Part shown: positions 56,118-63,407 of the stretch, one piece after another | Layout of the letters: each line of letters begins with the position of its first letter | Position numbering within the stretch: position 1 is the stretch's first letter | Source of the DNA: Crocinitomix sp. | Lineage (GTDB): Bacteria > Bacteroidota > Bacteroidia > Flavobacteriales_D > Crocinitomicaceae | Assembly: GCA_013138735.1 (NCBI GenBank) | Contig: WTCE01000019.1 | Span: 1-64,000, forward strand | Reading direction: 5' to 3' | Length of the DNA: 64,000 bases | Translations under genes and position numbers: made by a program | The notes under the pieces: generated by a model | Databases searched by the model: none | What the model saw: only the letters and a program-made list of their open reading frames with translations | What the model was told of the DNA's origin: nothing

Positions 56118-56216
56118 GTAAAAAATACTTATTACACATAATCATTCTTGAATGATACGAACAATAAACTGTTAGTTTTAGTGCTTTTGTACTAGGAAGA
56201 AAATATAAAAAGTCAG

Positions 56217-56426
56217 TTAGAGCAGGTCTTTAAGATCAATCTCAAGTCCTTCACAAATTTCAAGCAGAAAATAATAACTTGGATTCACTTTACCGTTTTC
56301 GAGTTTATTAATTGACGGATGGTCTTTACCGATCTTATGAGCCAATTCGGTTTGGGTCAAATCTTTTAATAGTCTAATTTCTTTGACTGCATCACCTAAT
56401 TTTATTAACTCTACTTTCTTGTTCAT
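56217..56426 (-). CDS. XRE-family helix-turn-helix regulator (transposon passenger)
   Basis: A 69-residue single-domain HTH_3 protein: IRLLKDLTQTELAHKIGKDHPSINKLENGKVNPSYYFLLEICEGL in pieces, with TQTELAHKIG and SINKLENGK as the two recognition helices. I start at MNKKVELIK (56426), since the in-frame start at 56468 would place coding sequence over a palindromic operator at 56433-56479. It is divergent from the 63-residue gene and probably represses both its own and that promoter. Confidence 0.82.
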   Translation of the reverse strand: MNKKVELIKLGDAVKEIRLLKDLTQTELAHKIGKDHPSINKLENGKVNPSYYFLLEICEGLEIDLKDLL

Positions 56427-56432
56427 GAAACC

Positions 56433-56479
56433 AATGTATCGTATCAAATACAAATAGTCTGTATCCAATACGATACATT
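56433..56479. promoter_or_regulatory. Palindromic operator of the XRE regulator
   Basis: A perfect 12-bp inverted repeat, AATGTATCGTAT (56433-56444) and ATACGATACATT (56468-56479), 23 nt apart. Within it are two GTAT-N3-ATAC half-sites, GTATCAAATAC (56441-56451) and GTATCCAATAC (56461-56471), exactly 20 bp or two helical turns apart. It begins 6 bp upstream of the regulator start and precedes the divergent small gene. Confidence 0.8.
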
Positions 56480-56522
56480 AGGATAATTTTCATTAGTTTA
56501 GTCGTAATCAATTAACCCAATT

Positions 56523-56714
56523 ATGAGCGAAAAGACTAACAAACAGAAGCAAGTCGAGTATATCAGTAATTTAATGAAAGAGAACCACGAATTTAGACAG
56601 GTTTGCTTTGAAGTTTTGAATTGCTTGGAAAATCTCGACGCTCCGCTAAAAATCGTACATTGTAAAAGCGAATTGAATAGGGTTTTATTTAGTCCAAATG
56701 ATTTTTTGCACTAA
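56523..56714 (+). CDS. Small transposon passenger protein
   Basis: A 63-residue protein, mostly helical and charged (KTNKQKQVEYISNLMKEN), with two cysteines and a hydrophobic helix centre. No family recognised. It is divergent from the XRE gene; the palindromic operator overlaps the place where its -33 element would lie, with TAATTTTC (56484-56491) as a 7 of 8 match to the -7 box. The regulated position makes it a real-gene candidate despite its size. Confidence 0.6.
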   Translation: MSEKTNKQKQVEYISNLMKENHEFRQVCFEVLNCLENLDAPLKIVHCKSELNRVLFSPNDFLH

Positions 56715-56744
56715 TTGGTGTAAAGCTTTAAATATTTAATAACT

Positions 56745-57113
56745 ATGCGAAATTTATTATTAACAATCTCTTTATTGAGCATGAATTTTTCTTATGGACA
56801 AGATCATGTTAAGACAATTGTAGTTGGATCTAATGATTCATCCGCTACACAAACAATTAAGATGAATTCAGATGAATATTTGGTGATTACAAAAATGGAT
56901 AGTAGTACCAATGTTTCATTCCGTCAAATAGAACCATTAGAAGATAATATTTTGGTTTTATTAGGTGGATTTGGTGACAACCAAGTGAGCATGAACGCTA
57001 ACAATAATATCGCTATGTTAGTTAACTTACCGATTTTTTTAACTAGCAGAAGATATATTCTTTTAATTGATACACCAATTGGAAAGTTTGTAGAGATAGA
57101 TATTCTTAAATAA
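56745..57113 (+). CDS. Small secreted protein (transposon passenger)
   Basis: A 122-residue protein with a signal peptide (NLLLTISLLSMNFSYGQ). The mature part is beta-rich (TIVVGSNDSSATQTIKMNSD, EYLVITKMDSS, RYILLIDTPIGKFVEIDIL) with no cysteines. No family recognised. It follows the 63-residue gene by 30 bp, and its stop codon is only 8 bp from the right inverted repeat, so it is fully inside the element. Confidence 0.68.
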   Translation: MRNLLLTISLLSMNFSYGQDHVKTIVVGSNDSSATQTIKMNSDEYLVITKMDSSTNVSFRQIEPLEDNILVLLGGFGDNQVSMNANNNIAMLVNLPIFLTSRRYILLIDTPIGKFVEIDILK

Positions 57114-57121
57114 GAATTTAA

Positions 57122-57149
57122 ATTTAGTGTAAAATTGTATATAGTTACC
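57122..57149 (-). repeat. Right terminal inverted repeat
   Basis: 28 bp ending GTTACC on the plus strand; its reverse complement begins GGTAACTATATACAATTTTA and matches the left end at 26 of 28 positions. Confidence 0.9.
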
Positions 57150-57157
57150 TTAAATTA
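57150..57157 (+). other. Target site duplication, right
   Basis: TTAAATTA, identical to the 8 bases at 54021-54028 on the other side of the element. Confidence 0.9.
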
Positions 57158-57161
57158 AAAT

Positions 57162-57233
57162 GCATTGCCCTGAGTTTATCGAAGGGTTCAATAACGGTTT
57201 GACCTTCTAAAGCAATGATCAATTATCAATGCG
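57162..57233. repeat. Dispersed intergenic repeat, copy 2
   Basis: A 42-bp module (57162-57203) with TGAGTTTATCGAAGGG and CGGTTTGAC, then GCAATGATCAATTATCAATG plus CG (57212-57233). These are the two modules of 53062-53121 in reversed order. It starts 5 bp beyond the right target duplication. Confidence 0.7.
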
Positions 57234-57342
57234 GTGATGGGGTTTGGCCTATATTCAACCCGATCACCTATTTTTTCTTTTGCCAATTGCCTGCTGCCTA
57301 TTCTCTAAAACGATCCAACTCAGTTGGAGAGTGATCCAAGGA

Positions 57343-57888
57343 CTATAAAACCGCCTTCTTCGCTTGCGCCAAATGACGCTGATTATGATAAATAACAATG
57401 CGCAAGGTATCGCCCAATCTTAATTTAAGAACACTGCTGATACTGATAGAAGTTTTGTTCTTTTTAAGGCTAATGGTTAATGAGCGATCTAAAATTTCGA
57501 GCATTTCTTTTTGCTGCGCGATAAAAGTATCAATTACGCCAATGGTTAAATCACTGCCATTTGGATTCATATTCTTGACCGTTTTCATTTTGTTTAATTT
57601 CTCCTTGGCTTGAAGACTTTTGGCAAAATAATTTCCAATCAAACCACTTTTAAATTCAGTTGTTGCCGGAACTTGGGCAGCCGTTAGAAACTGCTTTTTT
57701 ATTTCCTTCAAATAGAAATCTCCGTAACGATTCAAATGTTCTATACACTCTAGTGCACTCCAACTTTCGCTTGAACTTTTTTGATTTAGTATTTCGATTG
57801 GGAGGTTCTTTAATTCCTCTGCGGCCATCACATTTGCAATGGTGCGCTCTGCTAAATCATCAATTAATTCTTGGTTGGTCAATTTCAT
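57343..57888 (-). CDS. DinB-like four-helix bundle protein
   Basis: A 181-residue DinB/YfiT-superfamily protein. The metal-site histidines are in ALECIEHLNRYG (first helix pair) and IYHNQRHLAQA near the C-terminus. SSESWSALECIEHL is the typical motif of the DinB_2 subgroup in Bacteroidota. Members include metal-dependent thiol transferases; the reaction here is unknown. The gene lies 57 bp downstream of the Crp-family regulator on the same strand. Confidence 0.86.
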   Translation of the reverse strand: MKLTNQELIDDLAERTIANVMAAEELKNLPIEILNQKSSSESWSALECIEHLNRYGDFYLKEIKKQFLTAAQVPATTEFKSGLIGNYFAKSLQAKEKLNKMKTVKNMNPNGSDLTIGVIDTFIAQQKEMLEILDRSLTISLKKNKTSISISSVLKLRLGDTLRIVIYHNQRHLAQAKKAVL

Positions 57889-57945
57889 TTAAACGTTATT
57901 TGATACAAATGTCGGGGTTCAAATTGAATTAAACATTGATTTGAA

Positions 57946-58482
57946 TCAAGACTTTTTGATTCTTGAAAAAGTTTCTGGTGTCATTCGTAAATATGCAGCA
58001 ATATACTTGTTAGGGATTTCTTGAAATAATTGCGGGCTGCGTTTCAATACACGGCGGTATCTTTCTTGTGGAGAAAAGGTCAACAAATCAATTTCACGTT
58101 CCATTTGTTGGAATACTATTTCACCTAAAATCCCTTGCCATAAACGCTGATTTTCTATGGTAGAATTGACCAAGTTCATGAAAGCATCCTTTGATACGAC
58201 TTTTAGCTCAGCCTTTTTTAATGCTTGAATATTATAAACGGAAGGCTCTTCTTTAATAAAAGAATCTAAAGCTCCAAAGAAGGAGTTTTGATAGCCAAAT
58301 CGGATGGTATGCTCCTCTGCTTCATCTAAGTAAAAAATGCGCAAACTGCCACTTTCTACAAAGTATAAATTGGTATTAATTGTACCGCTATGATTTAAAA
58401 ATTCATTCCTCTCCAGAACAAGATCCTCTTGCCAAAGCGCATTTGCCTCTAATTGGATTAATAATTCCTGTAATGGATTCAT
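57946..58482 (-). CDS. Crp/Fnr-family transcriptional regulator
   Basis: A 178-residue regulator with a cyclic-nucleotide-binding-type beta roll (NTNLYFVESGSLRIFYLDE, RFGYQNSFFGALDSF) and a short C-terminal helix-turn-helix (IPNKYIAAYLRMTPETFSRI). This compact form is common in Bacteroidota. Effector residues for cAMP are not evident, so it may sense another signal. It probably controls the DinB-like gene that follows. Confidence 0.88.
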   Translation of the reverse strand: MNPLQELLIQLEANALWQEDLVLERNEFLNHSGTINTNLYFVESGSLRIFYLDEAEEHTIRFGYQNSFFGALDSFIKEEPSVYNIQALKKAELKVVSKDAFMNLVNSTIENQRLWQGILGEIVFQQMEREIDLLTFSPQERYRRVLKRSPQLFQEIPNKYIAAYLRMTPETFSRIKKS

Positions 58483-58490
58483 AGGTAGTA

Positions 58491-58498
58491 CAAATATA
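58491..58498 (-). promoter_or_regulatory. -7 promoter element for the Crp-family gene
   Basis: Minus-strand TATATTTG, an exact TAnnTTTG, 8 nt before the ATG. The transcript would have almost no leader, or translation starts at a later codon. Confidence 0.4.
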
Positions 58499-58637
58499 AA
58501 GTATTATGCTTGTCCATTATTCTCCATTAAATTATTTTATCTGGAAAAGTTCTTCCGCTGAAAAAATGTCGAATCTCGAACAAAGAATGTTGAATTAAGA
58601 ATTAGAAAAGACTGCCGTATTCCTTAATCAAAACTTA

Positions 58638-59993
58638 CTAATAAGCATAATCCCCAGCTGTAGAAACACGCGAAACCACATGCGCGTCAAGTGTGCTAAT
58701 GGCAGAAGTAAAATCAGAAATTGAATTCAAAAAAGAATAATCCGAAGTTTCTGCTTCAACAGATGCTTGGATAATTGTTTGCCAAGCGGCATAATCTGCT
58801 TGTACTTTTGACGTTTCAAAAGCGCCTTCAATAAAATCAATAATATGCGTTTTAAAGGTAGTCTCATATTCAGCCGTGCCATGAACATAGCCAATTAGTG
58901 GCCATTCAGCATCTGAAATATCACTAAATTCAAAGGCCAATGCACCGCCCATTTTCCCTTCTTCAAATGCCTCGTTATTATCCCACGGAATCCACTTAAT
59001 TAAATCATCAGCCGGGTCATGATAGAGGTAATAATTATGCGTCATTCGACCATAAGTATCCCAATTTTGAATGGTTGTGTTAACCGCCAACCATTTTAAA
59101 TAGCCATCTACATCAAAAACTGATTCCAAGGACGTTTTCCACGCTTCTTCATCTGACGTGCGCAATGAACTGTGCAAGGCATCATGCATGGCTTGAATAT
59201 CTGCACCGCCAGTACCGCCATTGTTCTTATTGGCAAAATCTGTTAATGAAAATCCACTTTCAGCAAAGCTTGCTCCATCATTTTCGGGTTTATAACAATT
59301 GCCCGTGGTGCTAGCAAATTGTTTATTTAAAACAGTTTCAAAAACAACTTCTAATCCTGTATACAAACCAAAATATACGGGACCGTCGCCATAATCAATA
59401 TACATTTCGTAAAAAGCCGAATAGGGCGCCGGGACACCAAACTCACGAAATAAATCACAACCATATTTCTCTCTTAAAAAAGAGTTGTCATTATAATTAC
59501 TACTCATAGACAAAGCTGGGAATCCATAAAAAGTTTGTCCTGTAATTTCTGGATAATCATCCTCAAACTGATCAAACTCTAAACGAAACGGCAATTTATT
59601 GACCCCGGAACTATAAGCACTTAAACTTGAGTTCCCTTTATAACGAATGCCAACATAATACCAATTTGATCCATTAAACTCAATATTACAGGGAATATAA
59701 ACAGGTGTTTCTTCTGAAAAACTTCCGCCACCTGGGCCGCCACCTGATGAACCACCGTATAAATCGTCTAAATCTGATTGCATAATGGCCCAATCATCTG
59801 CAGTAATTGTAATATCAAAACGGTTTACTTTGTCTTGCGGAAAAACAACGTCATAATTGGGTGAAGCCAAAGATGAATGTGTCGTTGTAGACCAATCGTC
59901 TAACCCTTCTCCAGCGGCAATAAATGTTTCTTTATAACAAGAACTAGCAATCAATGCGAGAAGTGCGATATAGCTTATTTTTATCTTAGTCAT
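58638..59993 (-). CDS. CotH kinase-family lipoprotein
   Basis: A 451-residue protein: lipoprotein signal ending IASSC, then a CotH domain. Motifs: DWAIMQSDL, RYKGNSSLSAYSSG, LPFRLEFDQ, SNYNDNSFLREKYGCDLFRE, VYFGLYTGLEVV, and WIPWDNNEAFEEGK with the catalytic-type Asp. CotH proteins are atypical protein kinases, first known from Bacillus spore coats. A glycine/serine run (SSGGGPGGGSFSE) near residue 85 is a likely flexible loop. It is translationally coupled to the DUF2490 gene (8-bp overlap) and lies at the end of the sigma-factor operon. Confidence 0.9.
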   Translation of the reverse strand: MTKIKISYIALLALIASSCYKETFIAAGEGLDDWSTTTHSSLASPNYDVVFPQDKVNRFDITITADDWAIMQSDLDDLYGGSSGGGPGGGSFSEETPVYIPCNIEFNGSNWYYVGIRYKGNSSLSAYSSGVNKLPFRLEFDQFEDDYPEITGQTFYGFPALSMSSNYNDNSFLREKYGCDLFREFGVPAPYSAFYEMYIDYGDGPVYFGLYTGLEVVFETVLNKQFASTTGNCYKPENDGASFAESGFSLTDFANKNNGGTGGADIQAMHDALHSSLRTSDEEAWKTSLESVFDVDGYLKWLAVNTTIQNWDTYGRMTHNYYLYHDPADDLIKWIPWDNNEAFEEGKMGGALAFEFSDISDAEWPLIGYVHGTAEYETTFKTHIIDFIEGAFETSKVQADYAAWQTIIQASVEAETSDYSFLNSISDFTSAISTLDAHVVSRVSTAGDYAY

Positions 59994-60696
59994 TGTTCTT
60001 GTTTTTAAGTGTGAATGTATATCCTAATCCAATGATATATGTTGTTTTTGGATAGTTGGTACCCAAGGATTTTTCTATGCGATAAAAAGCATCTATTTCG
60101 CCAAATTTCTTTAAAGAATAGGAAGTACCTAAGGTGAATCTTACTTTATCGAAACCACCTGTATATTTAGTCATGTCTCGAAAGATTTCTGCAGACAAAA
60201 CAGGATCAAGCTTCCACTTATTGATATTAAATTCAGCGCCTGCTTTAAAACGGAAGTAATTTTTAAAATAATCCCCTTCCGCCGTGCTCAAACCAATTTC
60301 ATTTCTGTTTTGATAACGCACCCGATATTTAAATGAAAAGGATTTGACTTTATGTTTAAAAATAGCATCTAAATTGAATCGGAAATCATTGTCAAATACA
60401 TCATTTCCTCCTCGATCGGAAACATAACGTAATCCCAATCCAAAATTTAAATAGGGAGTAGGTTTAAGCTTAAAACTAAGATCTGTCAAAACCTGATCGA
60501 CTGTTGAAGCGTTTTGATTCAAACGGATGCCTTGTTCTAATCCAAAGCTGAATTTTTTATTGACTTTGTATTTTAGACCAATGGTATTCCAACTTTCTAA
60601 ATCTTGGCTGACGTAGGTAAAACCATCTTGACTAAAGCTGGATGGGATAATAAAAATGATGGCGCATAATAAGAACGCCTTTTGAATTAGTTGCAT
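59986..60696 (-). CDS. DUF2490 outer-membrane beta-barrel protein
   Basis: A 236-residue exported protein with a signal peptide (AFLLCAIIFIIPSSFS) and repeated amphipathic strands (FSFGLEQGIRLN, LNFGLGLRYVSDRG, FSFKYRVRYQNR, TTYIIGLGYTFTL). The DUF2490 pattern and terminal phenylalanine-rich strand suggest an outer-membrane barrel. In Bacteroidota, DUF2490 and CotH genes often sit together, which matches this pair. Confidence 0.85.
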   Translation of the reverse strand: MQLIQKAFLLCAIIFIIPSSFSQDGFTYVSQDLESWNTIGLKYKVNKKFSFGLEQGIRLNQNASTVDQVLTDLSFKLKPTPYLNFGLGLRYVSDRGGNDVFDNDFRFNLDAIFKHKVKSFSFKYRVRYQNRNEIGLSTAEGDYFKNYFRFKAGAEFNINKWKLDPVLSAEIFRDMTKYTGGFDKVRFTLGTSYSLKKFGEIDAFYRIEKSLGTNYPKTTYIIGLGYTFTLKNKNND

Positions 60697-60759
60697 AAAA
60701 AATGAGTTTGTACCGTTTTAGACTTTCTTGATATAAAAAGGTTTAATGTAGTTTACTAT

Positions 60760-61611
60760 TTATATCGTTCCAATAACATGAAGTTGTTCTAAAGTAGGAG
60801 AAACACTGCCTCCTTTGGGCTCCCGAGTTATTGCAAAAGCATCACCCAAACCAGTAGTTTTCATTTCTAAAAGGCCAACAGTATCTACAAAAATTTGACT
60901 ATCAAAAACACCCAAATCAATTGGAACGCCGTCAACTAAGACCCAAAGCTGATAAGATTCTTCGGCAGTGTTTTCGGGTAAATATTGTGCATCCAATAGG
61001 ACTATTTCAGATCCTTGATTCCAATATACAGCTGCAAAATTATCTGCATTATCTGCTGTACCACTCAAAGCCACTTTTTGGGTGTTTTGGTCACCCATAA
61101 ATTCAATTTGGCTAGACAGGAATGTCAATTCCTTTGATACATCAAGTTTAGAGTCGTTGAGCAAATTATAATCAACTACCATTTGGTCGTAAACTTGATC
61201 CGCATTTTCAATTTCATCTTGCGCAATGGCCAAATCTTCCTTGGTATTATAGGCATAAAAACCAACCGCTAATAAGAGTATGATACTTGCCGCCGCCATT
61301 AATTTATAAATGCCACCACTTTTTGAAGCTGTATTTTTTTGTATAGGAATGACTTTACTTTCTTTTTGCTCTTTACCATCCTGTGACTCACTCTTAATTT
61401 GCACTAAAACTTTTTCCTTTAAATCTTCAGGAGGCGAAACAGCTGCTTTCAACGCTAAATTCTCAATACTTTCTTGAAAAGTTGTCAAAGCAACCTTTAT
61501 CTCAGGATAAATATGAGACATGCATTCAACTTCTTGACGCTCTTGATCAGAGGCTGATCCAAGCACATAGTTTTCTAAAATTCCAGACGTTATGTATACA
61601 TTTATATCCAT
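60760..61611 (-). CDS. Anti-sigma factor (RskA/anti-sigma-K type)
   Basis: A 283-residue single-pass membrane protein. The cytoplasmic N-terminal domain (ILENYVLGSASDQERQEVE) binds the sigma factor, a helix at about 103-121 spans the membrane, and the periplasmic RskA domain shows ESYQLWVLVDGVPIDLGVF and FAITREPKGGSVSPT. It overlaps the sigma factor gene by 10 bp, as usual for such pairs. Release of the sigma factor probably needs proteolysis; no protease gene is present here. Confidence 0.92.
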   Translation of the reverse strand: MDINVYITSGILENYVLGSASDQERQEVECMSHIYPEIKVALTTFQESIENLALKAAVSPPEDLKEKVLVQIKSESQDGKEQKESKVIPIQKNTASKSGGIYKLMAAASIILLLAVGFYAYNTKEDLAIAQDEIENADQVYDQMVVDYNLLNDSKLDVSKELTFLSSQIEFMGDQNTQKVALSGTADNADNFAAVYWNQGSEIVLLDAQYLPENTAEESYQLWVLVDGVPIDLGVFDSQIFVDTVGLLEMKTTGLGDAFAITREPKGGSVSPTLEQLHVIGTI

Positions 61612-62222
61612 GCTAGCATAATGCTAAATAATTCTTTTAGTCCTTTTAACGCACTTCTAGATCTTGTTTTTACAGTTCCAAGCGGTAATTCCAATGCGTC
61701 TGCGGTTTCTTGTTGTGTATATCCTTTGAAGTAAATATATTCTAATATAATTTGTTCTTTCTCTGGTAAAACCTTTACTAAATCTTTAATCCCAATGTGA
61801 TCAATTTTTTGGTCGTTTTCCTGACCCCCCTTTTTATGTACGCGGTTTTCATTGCTTTGGATTGGAACCAGTGTCGCTTTTGATAATTTACGATATTTAT
61901 CAATTGCTGTATTTCGGTTAACATTCAAAATCCAAGTAAAAAACGAACCCTTTTTAACATCAAATGAATGAATTTTTTTCCAGATTTTAACGAAGGCATC
62001 TTGAACTGAATCCTCTGCAACTTTTTCGTCTCGCAATATTTTCAGACTAACGCCATACATTGCTGGTGCATAGGCATCATACAAAACTTCAAAAGCAGCA
62101 TGATCGCCACTTTGAACTTTTAAAATTGTTGCCTTGAGCTGTTGTTGCGTTAACAATTTGGTTGGTGTTGGTTTATTGATTTGACATTTATCAAAACCCA
62201 AGATATTAAGAAAGTATGGCAA
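61602..62222 (-). CDS. ECF sigma factor (SigK-like)
   Basis: A 206-residue ECF sigma factor: region 2 YGVSLKILRDEKVAEDSVQD and FVKIWKKIHSFD, with TWILNVNRNTAIDKYRK, and region 4 LPEKEQIILEYIYFKGYTQQETADALELPLGTVKTR (in parts). The first 25 residues before LLTQQQLKA are unlike other ECF factors; translation could start later at an unidentified non-ATG codon. It heads the operon sigma - anti-sigma - DUF2490 - CotH and likely controls it. Confidence 0.92.
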   Translation of the reverse strand: MPYFLNILGFDKCQINKPTPTKLLTQQQLKATILKVQSGDHAAFEVLYDAYAPAMYGVSLKILRDEKVAEDSVQDAFVKIWKKIHSFDVKKGSFFTWILNVNRNTAIDKYRKLSKATLVPIQSNENRVHKKGGQENDQKIDHIGIKDLVKVLPEKEQIILEYIYFKGYTQQETADALELPLGTVKTRSRSALKGLKELFSIMLAWI

Positions 62223-62281
62223 ATGACTTAATTATATGAAAAAACATTCATATCCATAAAAGGCTTTAACTGTGGCCAATT

Positions 62282-62812
62282 TTAATCTACATCCAATATT
62301 GCGTACTCAAAATTATCGCTCCATCCTGCTGCCAAGGGTAAAAGTTGTCTTCGCCTAGCTTCCCGTTGCATGCCTGATTTTTCCAATACTCGAATTGAGG
62401 CAACATTTCCAACTGCGCATCCTGCTTCAACTCTATGAACCTCTAGTGTATCAAAACAAAAGCGGATTAGTTCTTTAGAGGTCTCTGTTGCATATCCTTT
62501 GCCCCAAGTTTGTGGTAGTATTTTATACCATATTTCTGCCGATTTATATTTTGGTTTACCTGGAAATACGCCAGCCATTCCAATAAATGATTGGGTGGTT
62601 TTGTCTTGAATAATAAAGGTATACTTTTCGCGCGCAATATTTGCATCAAATAAAGGAAGCATAATTGTCTCTGTTTCTTTCAAGTCTTTCGGAATTCCAA
62701 GTGTATTATATTGATCGACCTCTGGAAATGAATGGAGATGGTGAATATGAGCCAAATCGTTGCTATTTGCAAGACGTAAAGTCAACCTCTCGGTTTCTAG
62801 TTTAAGTAGCAT
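62282..62812 (-). CDS. GNAT family N-acetyltransferase (RimJ/RimL-like)
   Basis: A 176-residue acetyltransferase using acetyl-CoA: LETERLTLRLANSNDLAHI at the start, AEIWYKILPQTWGKGYATE with the pyrophosphate-binding region (Q/R-x-x-G-x-G/A equivalent WGKGYA), and VHRVEAGCAVGNVASIRVLEKSGM. This RimJ/RimL-type pattern covers protein N-terminal and small-molecule acetylation; the substrate is unknown. Confidence 0.9.
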   Translation of the reverse strand: MLLKLETERLTLRLANSNDLAHIHHLHSFPEVDQYNTLGIPKDLKETETIMLPLFDANIAREKYTFIIQDKTTQSFIGMAGVFPGKPKYKSAEIWYKILPQTWGKGYATETSKELIRFCFDTLEVHRVEAGCAVGNVASIRVLEKSGMQREARRRQLLPLAAGWSDNFEYAILDVD

Positions 62813-62823
62813 GGCTAAAATAT

Positions 62824-63147
62824 TTATTTAATTTTTTGGATAGCTATGATGTCAATACTGGAAAGATAGATAATTTTCTTCTCTTGGTTATGTAGTGTAA
62901 ATTCGAGTTTATAAATGTGCGCGGCATGCATGGCTTGATCCTGACTATTTCTAATCCACCACCAAAACAACTGTTTAATACTGCGTTCACGTTGATTCGT
63001 TTTCGTGAGGGCTATGGATATAATTTCTGTGAGCGAGAATTGATGTAGAAGTTCATGTGATTTATCTTAGGCATAACAAAATACTTCCTCCTTATCTAGG
63101 TCAACCCCAAGTGACTTTAATTTTAATATTTCATTTTCAGACAGCAC
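62824..63147 (-). pseudogene. Small broken gene with one in-frame stop
   Basis: The minus-strand frame from a GTG at 63147 reads VLSENEILKLKSLGVDLDKE and six more residues, meets TAA at 63067-63069, then continues in the same frame for 80 codons (including SLTEIISIALTKTNQRER and YLSSIDIIAIQKIK) to the stop at 62824-62826. The total of 107 residues looks like a real small protein, judging by its codon use and amphipathic character. A TAG codon lies one codon upstream of the GTG. No family recognised. It may be a decaying gene, or two separate parts. Confidence 0.5.
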
Positions 63148-63346
63148 GTTCTAAAGGTAGTCAAAAACAAAAAATTTAATTTTTATTTCAATAAATTTTA
63201 TTTATTTAAAATTTATAACTATATTTATCCTAACCAAAACGAAATAAGAATATTATTAAACCCCATAGTTATACACTTATTTTTTAGCACGAAAGACCCT
63301 ACTCAGTTTTGGGTTAATATCCCTCTTGAATTTGTAGGTGAGGGAA

Positions 63347-63390
63347 GGAAGACGAGTGCGAGGACCGGGAATCTTCGCGCTTGTCTTTCC
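63347..63390 (+). ncRNA. Strong hairpin, probable RNA structure in the leader of the next gene
   Basis: An 18-pair stem, 63347-63364 with 63372-63390, loop CCGGGAA, one bulged base. Several pairs are G-U in the plus-strand RNA (57-79, 54-82, 62-74, counting from 63300), which would be A-C mismatches in the minus strand, so the plus strand is the likely transcript. It is GC-richer than its surroundings. No U tract follows, so it is not a simple terminator. The ATG of the next gene is 18 nt after it. Confidence 0.55.
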
Positions 63391-63407
63391 GCTAAAAACA
63401 AACTCGG

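Larger units (their letters stand above)
54029..57149. mobile_element. IS1595-family (ISXO2-like) transposon with passenger genes, 3121 bp
   Basis: The ends are 28-bp inverted repeats starting GGTAAC (54029-54056 and 57122-57149), identical at 26 of 28 positions, and flanked by a perfect 8-bp duplication TTAAATTA. Inside, from left: an ISXO2-type transposase gene broken by one stop codon, an unknown 241-residue gene overlapping its end by 8 bp, an HNH endonuclease and an XRE regulator on the minus strand, and two small rightward genes. An ordinary member of this family is about 1 kb with only a transposase, although relatives with passengers are known. The near-identical ends and intact duplication imply a fairly recent insertion. 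Confidence 0.92.

Noticed and set aside
53062-57233. The dispersed repeats as the ends of a larger composite element
   Set aside because: The true ends are given by the 28-bp inverted repeats and the 8-bp duplication; the dispersed modules are outside and in swapped order.
57302-57330. CCAACTCAGTTGG palindrome as a terminator for the DinB-like gene
   Set aside because: It is a 6-bp stem without a U tract in the needed direction.
63347-63390. Rho-independent terminator
   Set aside because: No run of U follows the stem; the following bases are GCTAAAAAC and a start codon is 18 nt away.
63340-63395. SRP (4.5S) RNA because of GGAAGGAAG-like text
   Set aside because: The rest of the sequence does not give the conserved SRP helix 8 with its internal loops; only a simple hairpin forms.
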